Positions 54,616-63,763 of a DNA stretch of 64,000 nt are shown one piece after another. Each line of letters begins with the position of its first letter. Within the stretch, counting starts at the first letter, position 1. Origin of the DNA: Paraburkholderia sp. HP33-1 (GTDB lineage: Bacteria; Pseudomonadota; Gammaproteobacteria; Burkholderiales; Burkholderiaceae); NCBI RefSeq assembly GCF_021390595.1, contig NZ_JAJEJR010000001.1, positions 930,001 to 994,000 on the forward strand, in the 5' to 3' direction. The position numbers and the translations under genes are program-made. The notes beneath the pieces are model-generated. The model did not search any database. It was not told the origin of the DNA and saw only the letters and a program-made list of their open reading frames with translations.

Positions 54616-55836
54616 TCACACACGCCGTGGGTTCAACACGGCTTGCGTTACCACGCCGGCGACCAACCCCCAGAACGCCGAGCCGATCGACAGCAGCGTG
54701 AGCCCCGAGGCGGTCACCATGAACGTCACGAGCGCCGCCTCGCGCTGCCTCGTGTCCTGCATCGCATTGGCGAGCCCGCTCATGATCGAGCCGAACAGCG
54801 CGAGCGCCGCGACCGACACGACCAACTCCTTCGGGAACGCCGCGAACAGCGCGGCGATCGTCGCGCCAAACACCCCTGCGACCAGATAGAAAATGCCGCC
54901 CCATACGGCGGCCGTGTACCGCCTGGCGGGGTTTTCGTGCGCTTCGGGGCCCGTGCAGATCGCCGCCGTGATCGCCGCAAGATTGATGCCGTGCGAACCG
55001 AACGGCGCGAGCAGCAACGACGCGACGCCGGTCGTCGCGATCAGCGGCGCGGACGGTGTCGTGTAGCCGTCCGCGCGCAGCACCGCGATGCCGGGCACGT
55101 TCTGCGAGGCCATCGCGACCACGAACAGCGGAATGCCGATGCTCACGCACGCGGCCACCGAAAACGACGGCATCGTCAGCACCGGATGCGCGAGCGCGAC
55201 GTGAAAATGGCTGAAGTCGAGCAGCCCGAGGCCGCCGGCGGCGGCCGTGCCGGCCACGAGCGTCGTCGGAATCGCGTAACGCGGCACGAACCGCTTGACG
55301 ATCAGGTAGGTGAAAAACATCGTCAGCACGAGCGCGGTCTGGAACTGCGCGGCGCGGAAAATCTCGATGCCGATCTCGAACAGGATGCCCGCGAGCAGCG
55401 CTGAGGCGAGGCCCGACGGAATCCGCTTCATCAGCGCGTCGAACCAGCCGGTCACGCCGACCAGCGTCAGCAGCGCCGCGCAGAAGATGAACGCGCCGAT
55501 CGCCTGCGCGTACTCGACATGGGGCAGCGACGCCACCAGCAGCGCCGCGCCAGGCGTCGACCACGCGATCACGATCGGCGCGCGAAAGCGCAGCGACAGG
55601 CCGATCGTGCAGAGGCCCATGCCGATCGACAGGGCCCAGATCCAGGACGAAATCTGCGCGTCGCTCAGATGCGCGGCCTGGCCCGCCTGGAACATCAGCA
55701 CGAGCGAGCTCGTGTAGCCGGTCATCGCCGCGACGAAACCCGCGACGATCGTCGATAGCGACGTATCGGCAAGCGGATTGAAACGCCGGGGCGCCGTGGC
55801 GGCGGGGGACAACTGGGGAGACGGGGACGAACTCAT
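54616..55836 (-). CDS. benE: Benzoate/H+ symporter family protein
   Basis: 406 residues, about 12 membrane segments. STIVAGFVAAMTGYTSSLVLMFQAG, VIAWSTPGAALLVASL, SGLASALLAGILFEIG and HGINLAAITAAICTGPEAH are typical of BenE. Expected to import benzoate or a related aromatic acid at the inner membrane. No benzoate degradation genes are in the window, so the exact substrate is uncertain. Start ATG 55836. Confidence 0.93.
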   Translation of the reverse strand: MSSSPSPQLSPAATAPRRFNPLADTSLSTIVAGFVAAMTGYTSSLVLMFQAGQAAHLSDAQISSWIWALSIGMGLCTIGLSLRFRAPIVIAWSTPGAALLVASLPHVEYAQAIGAFIFCAALLTLVGVTGWFDALMKRIPSGLASALLAGILFEIGIEIFRAAQFQTALVLTMFFTYLIVKRFVPRYAIPTTLVAGTAAAGGLGLLDFSHFHVALAHPVLTMPSFSVAACVSIGIPLFVVAMASQNVPGIAVLRADGYTTPSAPLIATTGVASLLLAPFGSHGINLAAITAAICTGPEAHENPARRYTAAVWGGIFYLVAGVFGATIAALFAAFPKELVVSVAALALFGSIMSGLANAMQDTRQREAALVTFMVTASGLTLLSIGSAFWGLVAGVVTQAVLNPRRV

Positions 55837-55896
55837 GCGAAGGCTTTCTTGTTGGGGAAGTTACAGCGTCAAGACGTGGATATCTGAAGGTCGGCG

Positions 55897-57072
55897 TTAC
55901 TTGCTCAGCACCCGCATGGCCGTCTCGAGGCCCGCGAGCGTCAGCGGATACATGCGGTGGCCCAGCACTTCGCGAATTGCGCTGACGGACTGCCGGTATG
56001 GCCACAGCGCTTCCGGTTCCGGATTCAGCCACGCGAAGTGCGGGAAATGATCGGCGAGCCGGCGCAACCAGACCGCGCCGGCCTCGGCGTTGTTGTACTC
56101 GACCGAGCCGCCCGGCTGCAAGACTTCATACGGGCTCATCGTCGCGTCGCCGACGAAGATCAGCTTGTAGTCGGGCGTGAACTTGTGCAGCACGTCCCAC
56201 GTCGGCGTGCGTTCGGCGTGGCGGCGGCGGTTGTTTTTCCACAGGAAGTCGTACACGCAGTTGTGGAAGTAGTAGAACTCCAGGTGCTTGAACTCGGCCT
56301 TCGCGGCGGAAAACAGCTCCTCGGTGCGCTTCACGTGATCGTCCATCGAGCCGCCGACGTCGAGCAGCATCAGCACCTTCACGTTGTTGTGCCGCTCGGG
56401 CACCATCTTCAGATCGAGCCAGCCGGCGTTCGCGGCGGTGCTGCGGATCGTGTCGGGCAGATCGAGTTCTTCCGCGGCGCCTTCGCGGGCGAAACGGCGC
56501 AAGCGCCGCAGCGCGACCTTGATGTTGCGCGTGCCGATCTCGACCTGGTCGTCGTAGTCGCGATACGCGCGCGCTTCCCACACCTTGACGGCCGTGCGAT
56601 TGCCGGCCGCGTCGCCGCCGATGCGCACGCCCTCGGGGTTATAGCCGCCGTTGCCGAACGGCGACGTGCCGCCCGTGCCGATCCATTTGTTGCCGCCCTC
56701 GTGGCGCTCCTTCTGCTCGTCGAACAGCTCCTTCAGGCGCTCCATGAGCTTGTCGATGCCGCCCATCGCCTCGATCTGCGCTTTTTCCTCGGCCGACAGA
56801 TCGCGTTGCAGCTTCTTCTTGAGCCAGTCGAGCGGAATGTCGAACGCGAGCTCGGACGTTTGCGCGACGCCGTTGAAATACGCGCCGAACGCTTGGTCGA
56901 ACTTGTCGAAGTACTGCTCGTCCTTGACGAGCGTGATGCGGGCGAGGTAGTAGAACTCGTCGAGCGACGGCGCGATCACATTGGCCTTCAGCGCTTCGAG
57001 CAGCGTCAGGTATTCCTTCACCGACACCGGCAGTTTGGCGGCGCGCAGCGAGTAGAAAAAGTCGATCAGCAT
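55897..57072 (-). CDS. VWA-domain protein, CoxE-like
   Basis: 391 residues. The N-terminal two-thirds are helical and charged. A von Willebrand factor A domain at the C-terminus starts VKVLMLLDVGGSMDDHVKRTEELF, a MIDAS variant with Asp-X-Gly-X-Ser, and continues with FYYFHNCVYDF and IFVGDATMSPYEVL. CoxE-like VWA proteins work with MoxR ATPases to assemble metalloenzymes. It is encoded 28 bases downstream of the MoxR-type gene, confirming the pair. Confidence 0.9.
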   Translation of the reverse strand: MLIDFFYSLRAAKLPVSVKEYLTLLEALKANVIAPSLDEFYYLARITLVKDEQYFDKFDQAFGAYFNGVAQTSELAFDIPLDWLKKKLQRDLSAEEKAQIEAMGGIDKLMERLKELFDEQKERHEGGNKWIGTGGTSPFGNGGYNPEGVRIGGDAAGNRTAVKVWEARAYRDYDDQVEIGTRNIKVALRRLRRFAREGAAEELDLPDTIRSTAANAGWLDLKMVPERHNNVKVLMLLDVGGSMDDHVKRTEELFSAAKAEFKHLEFYYFHNCVYDFLWKNNRRRHAERTPTWDVLHKFTPDYKLIFVGDATMSPYEVLQPGGSVEYNNAEAGAVWLRRLADHFPHFAWLNPEPEALWPYRQSVSAIREVLGHRMYPLTLAGLETAMRVLSK

Positions 57073-57100
57073 GCTGGATGTCCTGCGGCGCGGCGCCCGT

Positions 57101-57943
57101 TCAACGGTTGTTGCGGTTCATGAACAGCAGCCGCTCAAACAGGTTCACGTCCTGTTCGTTCTTCAGCAGCGCACCGTGCAGCGGCGGCACGATCTGCTTC
57201 TGATCGGCCGAGCGCAGTGCTTCGGGAGGAATCTCTTCGGCGAGCAGCAGCTTGAGCCAGTCGAGCAGCTCGGACGTGGACGGCTTTTTCTTCAGGCCCG
57301 CGACGTTGCGCAACTCGAAGAAGCTCTGCAGCGCCGCGGCGAGCAGATCCTTTTTGATGCCGGGGTAGTGCACGTCGACGATCTGCTGCATCGTCGTCGC
57401 GTCCGGAAACTTGATGTAGTGGAAGAAGCAGCGGCGCAGAAACGCGTCGGGCAGTTCCTTCTCGTTGTTCGACGTGATGATCACGAGCGGACGATGCTTC
57501 GCGCGCACCAGTTCGCGCGTCTCGTACACGTAGAACTCCATGCGGTCGAGCTCGCGCAGCAGGTCGTTCGGGAATTCGATGTCGGCCTTGTCGATCTCGT
57601 CAATCAGCAGCACGCTCTGTTCGTCCGATTCGAACGCCTGCCACAGCACGCCCTTGACGATGTAGTTGCGGATGTCCTTCACGCGCTCGTCGCCGAGCTG
57701 CGAATCGCGCAGACGCGAGACCGCATCGTATTCGTACAGCCCTTGCTGCGCCTTGGTGGTCGACTTGATGTGCCATTGCAGCAGCGGCATGCCGAGTGCC
57801 GCGGCGACTTCCTCGGCGAGCATGGTCTTGCCGGTGCCGGGTTCGCCCTTGATCAGCAGCGGACGCCTGAGCGTCATCGCGGCGTTGACCGCGAGCTTGA
57901 GGTCGTCGGTGGCGACGTACTGCGATGAGCCTTCGAAACGCAT
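57101..57943 (-). CDS. MoxR-type AAA+ ATPase
   Basis: 280 residues. Walker A GEPGTGKTMLAEEVA, Walker B SVLLIDEIDKADIEFP, sensor-1 VIITSNNEKELPDAFLRRCF and the C-terminal helical lid are complete. MoxR ATPases act with VWA proteins as chaperones in cofactor insertion or folding of enzymes. The start ATG at 57943 (MRFEGSSQYVATDDLKLAV) fits the family; the frame is open upstream for 100 further codons without similarity. First gene of a two-gene operon with the CoxE-like gene. Confidence 0.92.
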   Translation of the reverse strand: MRFEGSSQYVATDDLKLAVNAAMTLRRPLLIKGEPGTGKTMLAEEVAAALGMPLLQWHIKSTTKAQQGLYEYDAVSRLRDSQLGDERVKDIRNYIVKGVLWQAFESDEQSVLLIDEIDKADIEFPNDLLRELDRMEFYVYETRELVRAKHRPLVIITSNNEKELPDAFLRRCFFHYIKFPDATTMQQIVDVHYPGIKKDLLAAALQSFFELRNVAGLKKKPSTSELLDWLKLLLAEEIPPEALRSADQKQIVPPLHGALLKNEQDVNLFERLLFMNRNNR

Positions 57944-58257
57944 GGCGAGATGCTCTTGTGCGGAAAAAAACCAGTATAAGTCAGAAGGACTGTCGGCCTG
58001 AAACCGGCTCACGTTGGGTGTCAGCCGCGCTGTCGTGCGGCGGTGGCGCTGCTGTGGTGCCGTTGCGAAGCCGCCGCGGGCATGGCGCGGGGCCCGTCCC
58101 GGCGGGCGTTGCGCGGCTCCCGCGTCCGGTGGACGTTCGGCGCGGCGGCGCGGTACAATTAGCCCGATTTTTTTGGCCTGCGTGGCCACCTTATAAGAAG
58201 AACGGCCGGACCGCTGCCTTTCTGGGCACCCGTTTCCCCTCAAGCCAGGTTACATCT

Positions 58258-58626
58258 ATGAATAAATTCGTCGGCAAACACGTCGTGATCGCAGCGCTGT
58301 CGGTGCTCGCGGGCTATGCGGCCAGTGCGCAGGCAGCGGATATCGTAGGCAACGCCAAGGCGGGCCAGGACAAGGTCGCGATGTGTATCGGCTGCCACGG
58401 CATCCCTGAATACCGCACGGCTTATCCAGAGGTTTTCCGCGTGCCGAAGCTCGGCGGGCAAAATCAGGCTTACCTCGAAAACGCGCTGCACGCCTACAAG
58501 AAGGGCGACCGCCATTTCGACACGATGCACGCAGTCGCGGTGACGCTGTCGGATCAGGACATTGCCGACGTCGCCGCGTACTACGCAGCACAAAATGCCG
58601 CTTCGCAAAACAATCCCAACAAGTGA
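58258..58626 (+). CDS. Class I c-type cytochrome, monoheme
   Basis: 122 residues. Signal peptide (KHVVIAALSVLAGYAASAQA), then one heme site CIGCHG with a following segment GIPEYRTAYPEVFRVPKLGGQNQAYLENAL and the axial Met near the C-terminus (FDTMHAVA). It resembles a half of cytochrome c4/c553. Exported by Sec and heme-loaded in the periplasm; acts as an electron carrier. A second such gene follows 46 bases downstream. A TACAAT at 58153 may be its -10 box. Confidence 0.9.
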   Translation: MNKFVGKHVVIAALSVLAGYAASAQAADIVGNAKAGQDKVAMCIGCHGIPEYRTAYPEVFRVPKLGGQNQAYLENALHAYKKGDRHFDTMHAVAVTLSDQDIADVAAYYAAQNAASQNNPNK

Positions 58627-58672
58627 TCGGCGTCGGTCACCAGCTCATCAAATTCGTGGGACAGGAGATTTC

Positions 58673-59053
58673 ATGATCAAGCCCGGACAGGCACTCCACA
58701 CGGTATTCAAGGCTGCAGCCGCGGCGTCGGTGATCGGTCTGGCCGCAGCGAACGTCGCGCACGCGGCCGACGCCGGCAACGGCAAGGTACTTGCCGACAG
58801 CCACAACTGCGCGGCCTGCCACGGTGTCAACCTGAACAAGCCGGTGAGCCCCGAGTATCCGAAGCTGGCCGGTCAGCACTCCGACTACGTTTACTGGGCG
58901 CTGCGTCAGTACCAGATGGGCACCGGCAATCCGCACTTGGGCCGCAACAACGCGATCATGCAGGCACAGGTGCAGACCCTGTCGCTCGGCGACATGAAGG
59001 ACATTGCCGCTTACATCGAATCGCTGGACGGCGACCTCGTGCAGAAGAAGTAA
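58673..59053 (+). CDS. Class I c-type cytochrome, monoheme (second)
   Basis: 126 residues. Signal peptide ending near AHAADAG, one heme site CAACHG (HNCAACHGVNL), and the axial Met in NNAIMQAQVQTL. The PVSPEYPKLAGQHSDYVYWALRQY stretch is typical of the c4-type domain. Together with the gene upstream it looks like a two-gene split form of a diheme cytochrome. ATG 58673 follows GACAGGAGA. A terminator follows at 59086. Confidence 0.91.
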   Translation: MIKPGQALHTVFKAAAAASVIGLAAANVAHAADAGNGKVLADSHNCAACHGVNLNKPVSPEYPKLAGQHSDYVYWALRQYQMGTGNPHLGRNNAIMQAQVQTLSLGDMKDIAAYIESLDGDLVQKK

Positions 59054-59085
59054 GCGTCGGGCGCGGGATTCGCGCCGAAGCTTTA

Positions 59086-59124
59086 AAAGCAAAACACCCC
59101 GCCTTGGCGGGGTGTTTTGCTTTG
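59086..59124. terminator. Bidirectional terminator of the cytochrome c pair
   Basis: AAAGCAAAACACCCCGC pairs with GCGGGGTGTTTTGCTTT with a short CTTG loop; A and T runs flank both sides. Confidence 0.9.
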
Positions 59125-59180
59125 CTGGCGTCGCACCTCGGCGTGCCTCGCGTGGTGCGACGCCGGAGTTTTCAGTCGCT

Positions 59181-59615
59181 TCAGTCGCGTGTCGCGCGCC
59201 GTTCGATGCGCTGAAGATACGCGTCCGTATCCGGCGGGGTGCCGGTACGCTGGGCTTCCCAGATGGTTTCGCCGAGGCAGTCCATGATCGCGTGCTGCGC
59301 CTCGTGCGTCGAGCCGAGCCGCGCGGCGAGACGGTCGTGCGCGGCGCGAATGCCGGGCGGCTGATCGATCGACAGCTGCTCGGAGATCGCCAGATGCATC
59401 GACAGATGCAGGAAAGGATTGGTCTGGCCGCGCTCCGGCGAATAGTCCTGCGCCTGGGCGGCCGGGCCGTCGGCGAGGTCGGCGTGGTATTCCGGATGCT
59501 CGACGATCCAGTCGGCGGCGATCGCCTCGAGCGGCGTCAGAATCTCGCCCTGGCGCTGTTTGCGCCAGGTGTCGGTGAAAAAGAGGCGAACTTCGTCGCG
59601 GCTGGGATTGAACAT
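59181..59615 (-). CDS. DUF1841 protein
   Basis: 144 residues. FNPSRDEVRLFFTDTWRKQRQGEILTPLEAIAADWIVEHPEYH, then NPFLHLSMHLAISEQLSIDQPPGIR are hallmark DUF1841 blocks, with conserved His and Glu suggesting a metal-binding helical bundle. Function unknown. It lies in the nth-rnfB neighbourhood on the same strand. Confidence 0.92.
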   Translation of the reverse strand: MFNPSRDEVRLFFTDTWRKQRQGEILTPLEAIAADWIVEHPEYHADLADGPAAQAQDYSPERGQTNPFLHLSMHLAISEQLSIDQPPGIRAAHDRLAARLGSTHEAQHAIMDCLGETIWEAQRTGTPPDTDAYLQRIERRATRD

Positions 59616-59732
59616 CGTGGAACCGGTGCGTGGGAGTGGGGCGTGCGCAGTGCGCGGAACATATTATTTTACGCGGCAGCCACGCTGGGTGCAGGCGCGG
59701 GGCTCGGCCTCGGGATTCGAATTGGCCCGCGC

Positions 59733-60377
59733 CTAAAGATCGGGCGGCGGCGTCTTCGGCCGGAACTCGCACAGCGGCTCGATCGCGCAATGCCAGCATT
59801 CGGGGCGGCGCGCCTTGCACACATAGCGCCCATGCAGGATCAGCCAGTGGTGCGCATCCTGCCTGAATTCTGCGGGTGTGAATTTTTCGAGTGCCGCTTC
59901 GACCGCGCGTACGTCCTTGCCGGGCGCGAGCCCGGTGCGGTTGGCGACGCGGAAAATGTGCGTGTCGACCGCGATGGTCGGATGGCCGAACGCCGTGTTC
60001 AGGATCACGTTGGCCGTTTTGCGGCCGACGCCCGGCAGCCCTTCAAGCGCTTCGCGATCCTCAGGTACCTCGCCGCCGTACTGGTCAAGCAGGATGCGAC
60101 AGGTCGCGATCACGTTCTTCGCCTTCGTCCGATACAGACCGATCGTCTTGATATAGCTCGCGACACCTTCCTCGCCGAGGTCGAACACCTTCTGCGGCGT
60201 GTTAGCGACCGGGAACATCCTGCGCATCGCCTTGTTGACCGACACGTCCGTCGCCTGTGCCGACAACAGCACCGCGATCAGCAGTTCGAACGGCGTCGTG
60301 TACTCGAGCTCGGTGGTCGGATGCGGGTTCAGGCTCTGAAGGGTTTCGTAGATCGCGCGGCGTTTGTTCGCGTTCAT
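59733..60377 (-). CDS. nth: Endonuclease III
   Basis: 214 residues. DNA glycosylase/AP lyase for oxidised pyrimidines. Helix-hairpin-helix LEGLPGVGRKTANVILNTAFG with catalytic Lys, the VDTHIFRVANRTGLA segment with catalytic Asp, and the C-terminal [4Fe-4S] ligands CKARRPECWHCAIEPLC. It starts 43 bases after rnfB on the same strand. Confidence 0.97.
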   Translation of the reverse strand: MNANKRRAIYETLQSLNPHPTTELEYTTPFELLIAVLLSAQATDVSVNKAMRRMFPVANTPQKVFDLGEEGVASYIKTIGLYRTKAKNVIATCRILLDQYGGEVPEDREALEGLPGVGRKTANVILNTAFGHPTIAVDTHIFRVANRTGLAPGKDVRAVEAALEKFTPAEFRQDAHHWLILHGRYVCKARRPECWHCAIEPLCEFRPKTPPPDL

Positions 60378-60420
60378 GCGGAGCGGGTCGAGGTGAGTGG
60401 GACGGACGGCGCCGATGTGC

Positions 60421-61311
60421 TCAGCGGGTGGTCGGCGGCGAGTTGGACGGCGGGTCCGATTCGTTGGACGGCTGCTCCGGGCTGCGCGTGTCGTCGCCCC
60501 CGGCCAGACCGAGACGGTGGCGGCGCGCTTCGGCGGCGTCGATCTGCGCCTGCACGTCGGCGCTGACGTTCTCGGTGTTCAGCGGTCCCTGGCCTTTCGC
60601 GGCCATTTCGTCCTTTTTCTTGCGCGCGCGTTCTAGCGCGGCCTGGATGATCGCGCGTTTCTTCGCTTCGGCGTCGTCCGCAACCGGGGTGGCGCGGGCC
60701 GGTGCTGCTGTCGCGCCGGCAGCTGGCACCGTGGCCGGCGCAGCCGCCGGGACACTCGCGCTCGCGGCTCGCCGCGCTGCAGCACGCGCTTCGGCGGCGT
60801 CGCGCTCGCGCGCGAGACGTGTCTCGTGGCGGTCGTGACGCGTACGCGCCGCGTCAGCCTGGCTCTGACTCCAGGCATCCCATCCGGTCGCCTCGCCGGT
60901 CACGGGCAGCATCGCGATGCAGTCGACCGGGCAGGGTGGCACGCACAGGTCGCAGCCGGTGCATCGCTCGGCGATCACGGTGTGCATCTGTTTCGGAGCG
61001 CCAACTATCGCGTCGACGGGGCACGCCTGCATGCACAGCGTGCAGCCGATGCACACCTGTTCGTCGATAACCGCCAACGGACGCGGGCGTTCGACGCCGT
61101 TGGCGGAATTGAGCGGAATCACTGGTTTGCCGAGCAGCGCCGCGAGGCGCGCGATACCCTCGGCACCGCCGGGCGGGCACTGGTTATAGTTGGCCTCGCC
61201 GCTGGCGACGGCTTCGGCATACGGACGGCATGCGGGATATCCGCATTTCGTGCATTGCGTTTGGGGCAGCAGATCCTCGATGCGATCTGCGAGTGTATTG
61301 ACGTCTGTCAC
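60421..61311 (-). CDS. rsxB: Soluble RnfB/RsxB-type ferredoxin
   Basis: 296 residues. N-terminal domain has the four-Cys [4Fe-4S] motif [21 protein letters not shown] plus NQCPPGG. Two ferredoxin clusters follow: [16 protein letters not shown] and [16 protein letters not shown]. The usual N-terminal membrane helix of RnfB is missing, so it is probably soluble. A C-terminal 140 residues, rich in Ala, Arg and Glu, is an extension absent from E. coli RsxB. The other rnf genes are absent here. It precedes nth by 43 bases, as in E. coli where nth ends the rsx operon. Confidence 0.92.
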   Translation of the reverse strand: MTDVNTLADRIEDLLPQTQCTKCGYPACRPYAEAVASGEANYNQCPPGGAEGIARLAALLGKPVIPLNSANGVERPRPLAVIDEQVCIGCTLCMQACPVDAIVGAPKQMHTVIAERCTGCDLCVPPCPVDCIAMLPVTGEATGWDAWSQSQADAARTRHDRHETRLARERDAAEARAAARRAASASVPAAAPATVPAAGATAAPARATPVADDAEAKKRAIIQAALERARKKKDEMAAKGQGPLNTENVSADVQAQIDAAEARRHRLGLAGGDDTRSPEQPSNESDPPSNSPPTTR

Positions 61312-61549
61312 GGTTATGACGTGGGGGCTTGCCGTGCGATCGCACGACCTGAACTAAATAGCACATTATCGCCGATTTCCCCGATTGCCATTCGCAGTCC
61401 ATGTGCCATAATCGAAGCGCTTCATTCGAAAGACCGCAGAAAAGGGTGTGTTTCCCAACCACGACGCGCCCGCTCAACGCCGCCACTATAAGGCTAGGAG
61501 AGGCCGGCGGCGCGATCCGGATAACGCGGCTCACGAAGACGATGCCACC

Positions 61550-62182
61550 ATGAATCAGCCGAAAATCAAAAGAGATCCTGAAGGCACGAGGCGCCGCATT
61601 CTGCTTGCGGCGGCCGAAGAGTTCGCAAGTGGAGGGCTGTTCGGCGCGCGCGTCGATCAGATCGCCCGCCGCGCGGAAACCAATGAACGCATGCTCTATT
61701 ACTACTTTGGTAGCAAGGAGCAGCTTTTTACCGCGGTACTCGAACACGCGTTCAGCGCACTCAATGAAGCGGAACGCACGCTCGAACTCAATGGAATCGC
61801 GCCCGTCGAGGCCGTTACGCGGCTCGCGCATTTCGTTTGGGACTACTACCGCGATCATCCCGAGTTGCTCCGGCTCATCAACAATGAGAATCTGCATGAA
61901 GCACGTTATATGCAGAAGTCGACGCGCATCCGCGAAATGATCTCGCCGATCGTCGCGACGCTCGGCGGAATTCTCGAACGTGGGCAACGCGCGGGGCTGT
62001 TTCGCACGAACGTCGACCCGCTGCGTTTTTACGTGACGCTCTCGGGCATGGGCTACTACATCGTGTCGAACCGATTCACGCTCGAGGCGACGCTCGGCCG
62101 CGATTTCAGCAGCGCCGCCGAACGCGGCGAAGTAATCCAGATGAATACCGAGCTGCTGCTCGCATATCTGTTGAGAAAATAA
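61550..62182 (+). CDS. TetR-family transcription repressor
   Basis: 210 residues. The N-terminal TetR HTH is IKRDPEGTRRRILLAAAEEF, GGLFGARVDQIARRAETNERMLYYYFGSKEQLF. The ligand-binding domain is helical with a TetR_C type (LRLINNENLHEARYMQK, RAGLFRTNVDPLRFYVTLSGMGYY). Effector unknown. The start ATG at 61550 has no good ribosome site; the frame is open upstream without similarity. A strong terminator separates it from phaZ, which is convergent. Confidence 0.9.
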   Translation: MNQPKIKRDPEGTRRRILLAAAEEFASGGLFGARVDQIARRAETNERMLYYYFGSKEQLFTAVLEHAFSALNEAERTLELNGIAPVEAVTRLAHFVWDYYRDHPELLRLINNENLHEARYMQKSTRIREMISPIVATLGGILERGQRAGLFRTNVDPLRFYVTLSGMGYYIVSNRFTLEATLGRDFSSAAERGEVIQMNTELLLAYLLRK

Positions 62183-62245
62183 CGGACGCTGGCGCGGTGA
62201 TCATCGCCGCGACAAAAAATCAGTATCACCAACAAAGCGTAATAG

Positions 62246-62283
62246 AAAAGCCAACGGCCTCGAGAAGAGGCCGTTGGCTTTTT
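62246..62283. terminator. Bidirectional terminator between the TetR gene and phaZ
   Basis: AAAAGCCAACGGCCTC and GAGGCCGTTGGCTTTT pair perfectly around GAGAA; T runs follow on the plus strand. It serves two convergent genes. Confidence 0.9.
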
Positions 62284-62306
62284 AAATGCTATTGCAAGTT
62301 TAATGC

Positions 62307-63584
62307 TCAGGCTTCGACTTTTTCCTGCGTCGGCCTCGCCGTTTTATTGTGCTCGAGAATGAAGTCGCGCAATTGCGGATAAATGATGGTGCGCCAGCGG
62401 CGGCCCGAGAAAATGCCGTAGTGGCCGCATTTTTCCGCAGTGAAGTGACGCTTGTTCTTCGCCGGAATGCCGCCGCACAGGTCATGCGCCGCGTAGGTCT
62501 GGCCGTCGCCGGAAATGTCGTCGAGTTCGCCTTCGATCGTAAACAGTGCGGTCGTCTTGATGTCCTGCGGCCGCACCGGTTCGCCGTCGACGACCCAGGT
62601 GCCCTCGGCAAGACGGAATTCCTGGAACACGACGCGGATCGTGTCGAGGTAATAGTCGGCGTCCATGTCGAGCACTGCGTTGTACTCGTCGTAGAAGCGG
62701 CGATGCGCTTCGGCGTCGTCTTCGTCGCCGCGCAGCAGGCTCTGGTAGAAATCCCAATGCGACGCCGCGTGACGCTCGGGATTCATCGCGACGAAACCGG
62801 TGTGCTGCAGGAAGCCCGGATAGACCTTGCGGCCCACACCCGGATAGTTCGGCGGCACCGTGAAGATCACGTTGTTTTCAAACCACTCGTACGAGTGCTG
62901 CGTGGCGAGCGAGTTGACCGAGGTCGGGCTCTTGCGCGCGTCGATCGGGCCGCCCATCATCGTCATGGTGCGCGGCGTGTCCTCGCCGCGGCTCGCCATT
63001 AGCGATATGGCGGCGAGCACCGGCACGGTCGGCTGGCACACCGAGATGACGTGCAGGTTCTTCGCACCAATATGGCGAATGAATTCCTGGATATACGCGA
63101 TGTAGTCGTTCAGACCGAACCAGCCGGCTTCGAGCGGCACCATGCGCGCGTCGATCCAGTCGGTGATGTAGACCTTGTGGTCTTGCAGCAACGTGCGCAC
63201 GGTGTCGCGCAGCAGCGTGGCGTGGTGTCCTGACAACGGTGCGCAGACGAGCACGACCGGCTCGTCTTTCAATTGGTTGACAGCATCGCTGTCGTCCGCG
63301 AAACGCTTGAAGCGCGTCAGGCGGCAGAAAGGCTTTTCGATGAAGGTCTGCTCGACGATCGGAATGTTATGACCGTCTTTGACAATCTGGTGAATGTTGA
63401 ACTCGGGCTTTTCGTAATCCTTGCCGAGCCGGTAAAGCAGTTCGTAGCCGGCGGACAAGCGCGTGGCGCCCGGCCAGTAGGCTAACGGACTGGCCGGATT
63501 CGCAAATGACTTCGATGCGGCCTGAGCCCAGGCGGTCAGAGGGTTCAACATCGCCCGCTGGAATTCGTGCAGTTGATAGAGCAT
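62307..63584 (-). CDS. phaZ: Intracellular polyhydroxyalkanoate depolymerase
   Basis: 425 residues, no signal peptide. Hydrolyses intracellular poly-3-hydroxybutyrate granules. The catalytic nucleophile is Cys in VISVCQPTVPVLA, as in Ralstonia PhaZ1; other blocks are PLSGHHATLLRDTVRTLL, DARMVPLEAGWFGLNDYI, and the catalytic His in AEKCGHYGIFSGRRW. Full length for the family. It has its own promoter region of about 180 bases to the right. Confidence 0.96.
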   Translation of the reverse strand: MLYQLHEFQRAMLNPLTAWAQAASKSFANPASPLAYWPGATRLSAGYELLYRLGKDYEKPEFNIHQIVKDGHNIPIVEQTFIEKPFCRLTRFKRFADDSDAVNQLKDEPVVLVCAPLSGHHATLLRDTVRTLLQDHKVYITDWIDARMVPLEAGWFGLNDYIAYIQEFIRHIGAKNLHVISVCQPTVPVLAAISLMASRGEDTPRTMTMMGGPIDARKSPTSVNSLATQHSYEWFENNVIFTVPPNYPGVGRKVYPGFLQHTGFVAMNPERHAASHWDFYQSLLRGDEDDAEAHRRFYDEYNAVLDMDADYYLDTIRVVFQEFRLAEGTWVVDGEPVRPQDIKTTALFTIEGELDDISGDGQTYAAHDLCGGIPAKNKRHFTAEKCGHYGIFSGRRWRTIIYPQLRDFILEHNKTARPTQEKVEA

Positions 63585-63763
63585 GTTTGCTCCGTTTTAA
63601 GCGGTTCGCATTGGGCTTCGCAAACACGCGTGAGGCGTTGCGGCGGGCCATTCTGGTTGTTGGCACATTCTTGTTGGCCGACAGTCGGATCGATAATATC
63701 GAACAAAGCAAATTTGTGCAACGCAACAATGTTCGCGTTCAGTGTACGCAAACTGTCACGGGC

